From NCBI GenBank assembly GCA_030613045.1, contig JAUWMS010000139.1, positions 1 to 6,740 of the forward strand: a DNA stretch of 6,740 nucleotides, in the 5' to 3' direction. The position numbers and the translations under genes were made by a program. The stretch comes from Candidatus Latescibacterota bacterium (GTDB lineage Bacteria > Latescibacterota > 4484-107). This document shows positions 1-5,702 of this stretch, piece by piece. Numbering within the stretch: the stretch's first letter is position 1; every line of letters starts with the position of its first letter. The notes under the pieces were generated by a model. It had not been told where the DNA came from and made no database searches. It saw nothing but the letters and a program-made list of their open reading frames with translations.

Positions 1-87
1 GGCTTCCGCGCACAGCCTGACTTTTCAGTGAAAGGAGTTTACGCCTTAGACGTGTTTATGCCTCGAATACGGGCCATTTCTTCATAA
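1..87 (+). CDS. possible 3' end of a convergent gene (partial, unidentified)
   Basis: This is the only plus-strand frame open from the left edge. It runs 28 codons to a TAA at 85-87 and ends with residues PRIRAISS. The other two plus frames stop within 30 bases. The TAA lies at the foot of a hairpin that can terminate in both directions, which is the usual layout between two convergent genes. No family is recognisable from so short a tail, and the open frame could be chance. The 5' part lies outside the window. Confidence 0.25.
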   Translation, partial: GFRAQPDFSVKGVYALDVFMPRIRAISS

Positions 88-134
88 AAAACACAAAAGC
101 CACCTCGGTCAGCAAAGGTGGCTTTCGTGTTTTT
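85..134. terminator. bidirectional intrinsic terminator after the peptidase gene
   Basis: A long inverted repeat pairs positions 88-104 with 117-133, with one mismatched position and a 12-nt loop. The core is GCCACC/GGTGGC, flanked by A-rich sequence on the left and T-rich sequence on the right. On the minus strand the hairpin ends in GTGTTTTTT and begins about 18 nt after the peptidase stop codon. On the plus strand it ends in GTGTTTTT, so it can serve transcription from either side. Confidence 0.85.
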
Positions 135-151
135 GAGCGACAGGGGTTTGC

Positions 152-1612
152 TCAGCGCAACAGCAACATCCGCCGGGTCTCCACGAAATCTTCGGTCTCC
201 AGCCGGTAGAGGTAGATCCCACTCCCCACCGTCCGATGATGGCGGTCTTCGCCGCGCCACTGAATAGAATGATAGCCCGCCTGCACCGTCCCATCCACTA
301 ATCTTCGCACCTCCCGCCCGAGCACATCGTAGATGACCAGTTCGACCCTCGACGCTTCAGGCAGCTGATATTGGATCTCCGTAAAGGGATTGAACGGATT
401 GGGGAAATTCTGAGTGAGACCGAACGCTTCCGGAAGGGCTTGCATCTCCGCAATCTGTTCTCCCTTCGGCGTCACCGGGATCGGCCCGTGCATCTGGGTC
501 ATCCCGTCGAAGGCCACGTCTTCCAGCTTATACCAGTAGGTGATCCCGTTGGTCAGGCGGACATCGGCGAACGAGTATTCCTGCTTGGCCGCGGAATTTC
601 CAGCCCCTTCGATCAAGTCGGCGGTCAGCCGCTCATATTTCCCATCCTCCGAAAGCGCCCGATAGACGTGGAAGCCGAGGTTGTCTATCTCCGATTGCGT
701 GGCCCAATGCAAGGTGACCGCTCCATTCCCGGTACGGGCAGTGAAGGACGAAAGCTCCACAGGGAGGGTCTCATAGACATACCATGCATCTGCGCGGCCA
801 TACCCAAAAACATTGTCAAATCCGGCCGTTCCCAGATCAACTGCGGATGATTTGAGCGCGTCGCGCACTTCATCGCCTGTCTTATCGGGGAATGCCCCCC
901 AACTTTGTGCTGCAAGCGCGGCCACGTGCGGCGCGGCTGCGCTGGTTCCATAGAAAGTACTCGGGAAGCCTCCCGATCCCGTTACGGAAACCCCATCAAT
1001 GCCGCAGATATCCGGCTTTGACCGGCTTTCTGAAGTGGGATAACTGATGGTTGACGGTCCATGAGAGGAGAAAAGCTCGATATCATCGTTTCCCGGATCA
1101 TCGGCCGCAATGGCTCCCACCGCAAGGGCATTGGGTACGGCAGCATGACCAAAGACAGCATCAACAGGAGTAATATTATTTGTGTAAACGCCTACGCCAC
1201 TTGATGGATAAATGAAGACCTCCAGCGTTTTTTCTACGCCACTATACTTCTCTACAACGACAAGATAATCGCATGTGGCAGTACCCGTCGGTACGGTATA
1301 GCTAAACGCCTCTAAGGGATTATCATCGCCATCTTGCGGGGCCGCGCTGACGGCCACATACTGTCCTGCGCCGTAGCTGTACAACCCAAGATCGTAGTCG
1401 TTCCCAGAAAGGCCAAATTTATCGTTCCACTGAAGTACAATTATCACATTGCTCCCGGCTGCCATTTGTAACTTCAAGTAATACCCCGATGTTCCACCAC
1501 GACTGAAATCGTGTTGGATGGAAGAAGGTATAGGATAATAATCTCCCTGATAATGCCTCTGTCCCGCATTTCCGGCGGAAGAGACGTAGATGATGTCATG
1601 GTCGGCAAGCAC
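152..1612 (-). CDS. secreted subtilase-like serine peptidase, C-terminal part (downstream of a frameshift)
   Basis: This is the second part of a clan SB (S8/S53) serine peptidase and continues the 1644-2537 frame. It carries SSAGNAG (residues 11-17, the oxyanion-hole Asn region) and GTSAAAPHVAA with the nucleophile Ser224 (codon 943-941). Between them, at about residues 40-136, sits a beta-rich PPC-like insert containing QWND and NDYDL. After the catalytic core comes a fibronectin III-like domain (about 284-380, LHWATQSEIDNLGF). The last ~90 residues (396-486) are a FlgD-Ig/type IX sorting-like module with NFPNPFNP, IYDVLGREVR, SGIYLYRL and the ending RRMLLLR. The listed GTG start is only the first start codon in this frame and has no properly spaced ribosome binding site. 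The frame is open further upstream to the T7 run, where the upstream half stops. The rejoined protein would be 794 residues, with Ser532 as nucleophile. Substrate unknown. Confidence 0.85.
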   Translation of the reverse strand: MLADHDIIYVSSAGNAGQRHYQGDYYPIPSSIQHDFSRGGTSGYYLKLQMAAGSNVIIVLQWNDKFGLSGNDYDLGLYSYGAGQYVAVSAAPQDGDDNPLEAFSYTVPTGTATCDYLVVVEKYSGVEKTLEVFIYPSSGVGVYTNNITPVDAVFGHAAVPNALAVGAIAADDPGNDDIELFSSHGPSTISYPTSESRSKPDICGIDGVSVTGSGGFPSTFYGTSAAAPHVAALAAQSWGAFPDKTGDEVRDALKSSAVDLGTAGFDNVFGYGRADAWYVYETLPVELSSFTARTGNGAVTLHWATQSEIDNLGFHVYRALSEDGKYERLTADLIEGAGNSAAKQEYSFADVRLTNGITYWYKLEDVAFDGMTQMHGPIPVTPKGEQIAEMQALPEAFGLTQNFPNPFNPFTEIQYQLPEASRVELVIYDVLGREVRRLVDGTVQAGYHSIQWRGEDRHHRTVGSGIYLYRLETEDFVETRRMLLLR

Positions 1613-1643
1613 GGTAGTTACGTGCGAAGCAACGATACCCTCC

Positions 1644-2537
1644 TCAAAAAAATGGCTGCGTGATCCAACCTATATCGTCGCAAATCACATTGCAGCCTTC
1701 GGTCACGAGGGAATCAATGGCGGCGTTAAAGGCGGCGGTGTTAATACCGCAATCGTGAAAATACAAATCGGCGTCCGGTACCATGTCATGCACAATCTCA
1801 AGCATGGCGGTGCCTTCCTCGCCTCCAACAACATCGCTGAGCACACTGAGACCCGATCCATCCAGGGGAAGATCGCCGGATGTCTGCGCCGTCGCCCGAG
1901 CACGCACCCCGTTGGAGATAATACCTACCTTGATGCCCTCGCCGCTTTGACCATAAGCAACACGCACATCGGAAGCCCGATGGATCGCATCCCCTTCCGT
2001 GACGACCGATCCGGTATAAACCACGGGAGGCACAACAGTTCGAATGACCCGTACCCCATCCAGGGAAGCCAGAGCCTCCAGCCGGTTCACCGCTATCCAT
2101 GCCACTGCAAGATGATTTTTCTCATCCCGGTCGGTGACTTCCAACGCGTAGGAATCAATCCTGTTCGTTGGGACGTTCGATCTGAGATACACGTACACAT
2201 ACACCCTCTCTTCACTCATTTTGCCTTCCAGGGCGGGAAGAGCGCCTTCCGGAAAAAACTGCCCCCAATGCTCCATTGTTGCTGCATGAGCCGCTCTGGT
2301 TGTCCCCTCCGGAAGAAACTTGCTGTCCGTTAGTTGAAGCAGGTCCGTACTGAGCTTCTTCTGGCTTTCTGAAAGCGCCGCCTTAAGGATTCGCATCCGT
2401 GAAATGCGCTCGCGCGCAGCATGGGTCTGTGCAGTGATGCCGGGGTCTATGCTCATTGTATTTGCCCAGCCGATGACGCTACTCGCCGCAATGAGCACGA
2501 CCGCCAGCACAACCATACTCATCTTTTTCATTTCCAT
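1644..2537 (-). CDS. secreted subtilase/sedolisin-like serine peptidase, N-terminal part (ends at a frameshift)
   Basis: This is the first 297 residues of the peptidase completed by 152-1612. The ATG follows a strong GGAGGT site (2544-2549) with 6-nt spacing. A signal peptide is clear: KK near the start, a hydrophobic stretch at about 8-22, and a likely cut after GWA (residue 26). Residues ~110-170 look like the strand-rich end of a prodomain. The catalytic fold starts near GEGIKVGIISNG (199-210). The usual S8 Asp motif (DTG/DSG) reads SNG here, and the usual HGTHVAG is replaced by EGTAMLEIVHD (241-251), with Glu241 where subtilisin has His, as in sedolisins. The frame ends DDIGWITQPFF and then TGA. 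Dropping one T from the T7 run (1646-1652) continues directly as PFFEEGIVASHV into the second half, so this is one broken or recoded gene. Calling it an active peptidase is an inference. Confidence 0.85.
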   Translation of the reverse strand: MEMKKMSMVVLAVVLIAASSVIGWANTMSIDPGITAQTHAARERISRMRILKAALSESQKKLSTDLLQLTDSKFLPEGTTRAAHAATMEHWGQFFPEGALPALEGKMSEERVYVYVYLRSNVPTNRIDSYALEVTDRDEKNHLAVAWIAVNRLEALASLDGVRVIRTVVPPVVYTGSVVTEGDAIHRASDVRVAYGQSGEGIKVGIISNGVRARATAQTSGDLPLDGSGLSVLSDVVGGEEGTAMLEIVHDMVPDADLYFHDCGINTAAFNAAIDSLVTEGCNVICDDIGWITQPFF

Positions 2538-2820
2538 CTTTCTACCTCCCCCGAAAAAGAAAAACGAACCGAGAAAGATAGGGGATACTTCCGAACGTCC
2601 CCGTTACTGAGGAGAGAACACCTATTCCTCTTGAGTATATTTTCGTTCTCAGAGCAGAAAAATTAACTCGCCGATGTTCTTCTAGCGCCACCCCCTCTCG
2701 CTCCGAAGAAGGACCAAACCTCCCGAGGATTGGAACCAGCGGGCGGTAGCTGATAAATCGAACAAAGTCGCCGCCGAGCATACCAGATTCTCCATAGAAG
2801 CTAAAACTTAAAATAACGTA
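2538..2820 (-). other. long 5' leader of the peptidase gene
   Basis: About 280 nt separate the predicted transcription start from the peptidase ATG. The leader contains an imperfect inverted repeat (GAGAAC at 2614-2619 with GTTCTC at 2645-2650, extended by CTGA/TCAG) and a small GGGGA/TCCCC hairpin (2581-2602). A second, weaker -10-like TATACT lies near 2635-2640 without a -35 box, so a shorter transcript is possible. No known riboswitch class is recognised. A 79-codon frame (2781-2542) crosses the leader and stops inside the peptidase ribosome binding site; its composition does not look convincingly protein-like. Confidence 0.4.
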
Positions 2821-2824
2821 AGAC

Positions 2825-2853
2825 AATATAGCATCAAAATCTAATTTGGTCAA
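2825..2853 (-). promoter_or_regulatory. sigma70-like promoter of the peptidase gene
   Basis: On the minus strand TTGACC (2853-2848) is separated by exactly 17 nt from TATATT (2830-2825). Each box matches the consensus at five of six positions. TGC directly before the -10 gives an extended -10 (TGn). The sequence upstream of the -35 is AT-rich (CAAAATTATGC) and resembles the region upstream of the promoter at 4409-4437. Confidence 0.7.
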
Positions 2854-2977
2854 GCATAATTTTGATGAAAAAAATATGGGAAAGGGAACAAATTTGGATT
2901 CCCCCCATCTGCTACGACGGAAGGTTTCATCAAGGGCGAACTCATGTTGCTGCCTATCCCAAGGCTCCGGCTCCAAT

Positions 2978-3013
2978 AAAAAAACGCCCGATATCGCATC
3001 GAGCGTTTTTTTT
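2978..3013. terminator. intrinsic terminator after the propeller lipoprotein gene
   Basis: On the minus strand A8 is followed by CGCTCGAT, a short GCGAT loop, ATCGGGCG and T7. The stem is about 10 bp with one U-G pair, and the flanking A and T tracts can extend it. It begins 23 nt past the stop codon of the 3037-4197 gene. The symmetry allows termination on both strands. It also isolates the lipoprotein gene from the peptidase promoter that follows. Confidence 0.9.
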
Positions 3014-3036
3014 ATGGCCTCAGAGAAAGCTCCGTC

Positions 3037-4197
3037 TCAGAAGGGGCGCCAACTGGGGTGCCGGTTCTGATGCGCGTCGTTCGTGAGGTTGACGCGGTTC
3101 CTCCCCGTCCGATCCGTCAGATAAATATCGTAGTTTCTGCCCTTGCCGCCGGCGAAAGCAAAACCCAGATCGTCGGGGGACCACACCGATTCCCATTCGT
3201 AAAAATCGTCGGTGAGGGTCAGTCGCGTCTGGAGCGCGCCGTCGGATTTCATAATGAAGACCTCTTCGGCGCCATCGCGGCTGGAAGAGAAGAGCAGGAA
3301 GCGTCCGTCGTGCGACCATGCGGGATTGAGATCGTATTCCATCACCTCGGTCAGGCGCACTATGTTTTTCGACCCATCGGCATCCATGAGGAAGATATCG
3401 TCGTTGCCCTTTCGATCGTTTCCGTACCGGTCGCTGACGAAGGCGATCTTGGAACCGTCCGGGGACCAGGAAGGAGATCGGTCCGAAGCCGTGCCGTCGG
3501 ATATCTGAACCGGATTGGACCCGTCGGCGTTCATCACAAAAATTTGATCGCTCCCGGTGCGCTGACTGGAGAAGGCGATTTTGGCGCCATCCGGGGACCA
3601 GGTCGGGCTGCGATCGAATGCCTCGCCCTCGGTCAATCGAGTCTGGTTAGAACCGTCTGCGTTCATCACGTAAATCTCCCGATCGGTGATGCCGTCCCGA
3701 TCCGTGACGAAGGCGATTTTTTTGCCGTCCGGAGACCAGACCGGCTCGGTGTCCGATCCTTCGGTGCGGGTGAGGTTGGTCAGACCGGAGCCATCGGTCC
3801 GGATGGCGTAGATCTCCCAATTGCGGGAACCGTCCCGGTCGCTGGCGAACACAATAGTGCCTTGGGGCACCATCGCTTTGTCGGCTGGCACGTCGAAGGA
3901 CATTGTGTACGTCTTGATCCCGCGCAACGGTTTGCCGCACACCGTGACGCATTTTTGCTCCAAACAGGTGTTGGTGGCTACGGTAGCCACGTAATCGCAC
4001 TCCTCGGCATCCGGGAAGGTCTGGCCCTCTGAGACCAGCGCGTTGAAGTTCGTCATGATCTTGCTCGAGACCGCCAGGCGCACCTGCCGTCCTTCGATCC
4101 CTTTGAGTTCCACTTGCACTTCGTTCTTTCCACAGCCCGACCACAGACCCAGCGACAAGATCCCCGACAAAACGAGCCCCACAGTGCGCTTCAACAT
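3037..4197 (-). CDS. lipoprotein with Cys-containing N-terminal region and six-bladed TolB-like (PD40) beta-propeller
   Basis: The ATG is preceded by AAGGAGG about 6 nt upstream. The N-terminus is a lipoprotein signal (KR, hydrophobic core, WSGC with Cys22 as the lipidated residue). Gly follows at +2, with no Asp retention signal, so outer-membrane placement is likely. Residues ~23-112 form an unrecognised region with four more cysteines (67, 78, 83, 87). From residue 113 to the end there are six PD40/WD40-like blades. Each has the pattern IAFxSDRDG, EIYxMNADGS, xRLT and PxWSPDG; the last ends HPSWRPF. Six blades is the TolB propeller number, but the TolB N-terminal domain is absent and no tol/pal genes are nearby, so tolB is not assigned. 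Such propellers usually bind proteins or ligands; the partner is unknown. A separate promoter upstream and a terminator downstream suggest a single-gene transcript. Confidence 0.9.
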   Translation of the reverse strand: MLKRTVGLVLSGILSLGLWSGCGKNEVQVELKGIEGRQVRLAVSSKIMTNFNALVSEGQTFPDAEECDYVATVATNTCLEQKCVTVCGKPLRGIKTYTMSFDVPADKAMVPQGTIVFASDRDGSRNWEIYAIRTDGSGLTNLTRTEGSDTEPVWSPDGKKIAFVTDRDGITDREIYVMNADGSNQTRLTEGEAFDRSPTWSPDGAKIAFSSQRTGSDQIFVMNADGSNPVQISDGTASDRSPSWSPDGSKIAFVSDRYGNDRKGNDDIFLMDADGSKNIVRLTEVMEYDLNPAWSHDGRFLLFSSSRDGAEEVFIMKSDGALQTRLTLTDDFYEWESVWSPDDLGFAFAGGKGRNYDIYLTDRTGRNRVNLTNDAHQNRHPSWRPF

Positions 4198-4584
4198 CCA
4201 CCTCCTCCTTTGATGAAAAGGGGCCAGAACGATGTAGAGATCACCGGAAACGGTTTTCCTCCGGGTGTACTCCGTGTCTTCATGGCTCCGTTAATCATGA
4301 GTGATTTATGAGTTTCCCCTCTTTGAGTACCACAGAGAAAAACATTCGTTCCCTCTCCTGTGGAGAACGTCAAACCGTCCTGCCTTTGGAGTAAGACGAT
4401 GATCCGTAAATTTAGTATAACTCGTTCGCATTGTCAAGCAGAATTTGGGTGGCTGATGATTTTATGAATGTTCTCCTCCGCAAGCGGACGTTGCCGCAGT
4501 CATCCGGACGAGGCCCCGGCCGCTCGAAAGCGTCTCCGTATCAGATTGAATCCTTTATGGCTCATTGCACTCAGCGTCTTCGCG
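4198..4584 (-). other. spacer between uxuA and the propeller lipoprotein gene
   Basis: No convincing gene is seen in these ~390 bases. The right part (4409-4441) holds the promoter of the lipoprotein gene, leaving a leader of about 200 nt. The leader contains an imperfect inverted repeat CCACAGAGA...TCTCCTGTGG (4330-4363). It also holds stretches such as CCGGGTGTACTCCGTGTC (4262-4279) and CCACAGAGAAAAAC that resemble the degenerate 'CACGGAG/CACAGAG' repeats scattered in many environmental genomes. No clear T-tract terminator was found after uxuA. Confidence 0.4.
4409..4437 (-). promoter_or_regulatory. probable sigma70-like promoter of the propeller lipoprotein gene
   Basis: A perfect TTGACA (4437-4432 on the minus strand) lies 17 nt from TAAATT (4414-4409), a 4/6 match to the -10 consensus. 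A better -10-like TATACT overlaps the spacer but is only 12 nt from the -35. The upstream sequence CACCCAAATTCTGC matches the peptidase promoter's upstream sequence at most positions, which supports a shared promoter class. It sits about 205 nt before the start codon. Confidence 0.55.
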
Positions 4585-5553
4585 TCAGAGCGGAGCGTTG
4601 ACCCGTTCAAGGAGGGCGGCCATATATCCGATGGCGTAGGCCCGTCCCCGATGTCCCCACGGAGTGTCCTCCACCATGTGAGGCACGTGATCGGGGATCA
4701 TGATCCCGTTGAACCCGACTTCCTTCAGCGTCTGCATCACCTCGAACATGTTGCAGTTGCCTTCGTTGATGAAGCACTCCCGGAAGTTGGAAGCCGTTCC
4801 CTGCACGTCCCGGAAGTGGACGTAGAAGAGCTTCCCGCGCTCCCCGAAATAGCGGATCGGCTCGATGGTGTCCTGGCCCATCTCGGACCAGCACCCGTGA
4901 CAGAAGTCCAGGCCGCTCATCGGGCTGTTCCCGACCGCCATCGCCCGCTTGAAGCCATCGAAGCTCCGAAAGAGCCGCGGAATCCCACCCAGGGACGCCA
5001 CCGGCGGATCGTCCGGGTGCAGGGCCAGCTTCACGCCTGCCTCCTCCGCCACCGGAAGGATCGCCTTCATGTAGTACTCATAGTTGGCCCACAGTTCCTC
5101 CTCGATGTATTCCCGGTCGTGCGAAAGCGGGGCTTTTTTGGCCAGCTCCATGTCGAAGCTGGTGACCTTCGCGCCGCCTCTGCCGGACGTAGTGCGCGAG
5201 GTCCGCCACACGCTGTTAGGCATCCAGTGGTACCCGAGGATCGGGATGCCGGCCCGTCCCATGTTGCGGATGGTGGCGGCCATGTGTTCAATCTGCTCGT
5301 CCCGTCCCGGAAGCCCGAGCATCACCTTGTCGTAAAATTTGGTCGGGACGTTCTCGATGGCGAAGAGTCGGAGTCCGGCGTCTTCGCACTGCATGCGGAG
5401 GTGCAGGAGGTCCATAAACGCCCAGTGCGTATCACCCGGCAGGAGCGGGGTGTTGAACACCACGTCGTCCACCCCGAGTTGTTTGATGAACCGCAGCCGC
5501 TCTGTTGTCACCTGATTGAACTGACCCAGGCCCAATCTCATTTGGAGTTCCAT
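4585..5553 (-). CDS. uxuA: mannonate dehydratase (EC 4.2.1.8)
   Basis: UxuA/ManD-type mannonate dehydratase is a cytoplasmic metal-dependent TIM-barrel enzyme. It removes water from D-mannonate to give 2-keto-3-deoxygluconate in glucuronate catabolism. Conserved motifs are visible: LALHPDDPP (His179), LDFCHGC (Cys218), FYVHFRDVQG (His246), MIPDHVPHM (Asp288, His289) and GRAYAIGYMAAL. In the studied Streptococcus ManD, His/Cys/His/Asp at the matching positions hold Mn2+ and the His after the Asp is catalytic, so all these residues are retained. At 322 residues it is shorter than the ~390-residue E. coli enzyme but within the compact bacterial form. The ATG has an AAGGGG site 6 nt upstream; an in-frame ATG four codons later is less well placed. 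No uxaC, uxuB, kdgK or transporter is in the window, so its role in a pathway is inferred from family alone. Confidence 0.93.
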   Translation of the reverse strand: MELQMRLGLGQFNQVTTERLRFIKQLGVDDVVFNTPLLPGDTHWAFMDLLHLRMQCEDAGLRLFAIENVPTKFYDKVMLGLPGRDEQIEHMAATIRNMGRAGIPILGYHWMPNSVWRTSRTTSGRGGAKVTSFDMELAKKAPLSHDREYIEEELWANYEYYMKAILPVAEEAGVKLALHPDDPPVASLGGIPRLFRSFDGFKRAMAVGNSPMSGLDFCHGCWSEMGQDTIEPIRYFGERGKLFYVHFRDVQGTASNFRECFINEGNCNMFEVMQTLKEVGFNGIMIPDHVPHMVEDTPWGHRGRAYAIGYMAALLERVNAPL

Positions 5554-5622
5554 GAGGCGCCCCTTTACTTCAGGGATGTAATTATTTCTGCCTAGTTTTT
5601 TTTGGCATAGTGCGTCAAGGCT

Positions 5623-5650
5623 TCGTTCCCACGTAGGGGCGTGGGAACGA
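5623..5650. repeat. REP-like palindrome (GTTCCCACG type)
   Basis: A perfect 11-bp inverted repeat, TCGTTCCCACG / CGTGGGAACGA, flanks a 6-nt TAGGGG loop. It resembles the GTTCCCACGC...GCGTGGGAAC palindromes dispersed in intergenic regions of many environmental bacteria. It lies between the shared -35-like motif (5653-5678) and uxuA. It has no T tract, so it is not a typical intrinsic terminator, although it could be a stable RNA hairpin. Confidence 0.75.
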
Positions 5651-5652
5651 GA

Positions 5653-5678
5653 TAAAACTCGTGCATATTGTCGAGGAG
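5653..5678 (-). promoter_or_regulatory. promoter-like motif upstream of uxuA, shared with 4416-4441
   Basis: This 26-bp minus-strand segment matches 4441-4416 at 20 of 26 positions without gaps, sharing GACAAT, ACGAGTT and flanking bases. It holds TCGACA as a -35-like box, but the palindrome at 5623-5650 starts where a -10 would be expected 17 nt away, and no good -10 is seen there. It could be a damaged promoter, an operator, or part of a dispersed element. Confidence 0.4.
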
Positions 5679-5702
5679 TTTCTGGTAACCGCCGGGTTCC
5701 TT

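Noticed and set aside
1612..1645. Independent reinitiation of the peptidase second half using the GAGGAGG after the stop codon
   Set aside because: The first in-frame start (GTG) is roughly 25 nt beyond the GGAGG, too far for normal initiation. The nearer TTG is in another frame that stops after four codons.
2725..2745. tRNA T-arm-like GGTTCCAATCC on the minus strand
   Set aside because: The flanking bases do not form a five-pair T stem, and no acceptor or anticodon stem could be found around it.
2542..2976. 144-codon minus-strand frame spanning the spacer before the peptidase
   Set aside because: Its start lies next to the terminator hairpin and upstream of the strong promoter, it has no ribosome binding site, and its sequence matches no recognisable fold. 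Only the shorter downstream part is kept as a weak possibility.
3058..4032. Long plus-strand frame opposite the propeller lipoprotein
   Set aside because: It is antisense to six conserved blades; its repeats merely mirror the propeller repeats.
4468..5595. Long plus-strand frame opposite uxuA
   Set aside because: It is the antisense shadow of a clearly conserved enzyme, is rich in Arg/His/Pro, and reflects codon bias on the other strand.
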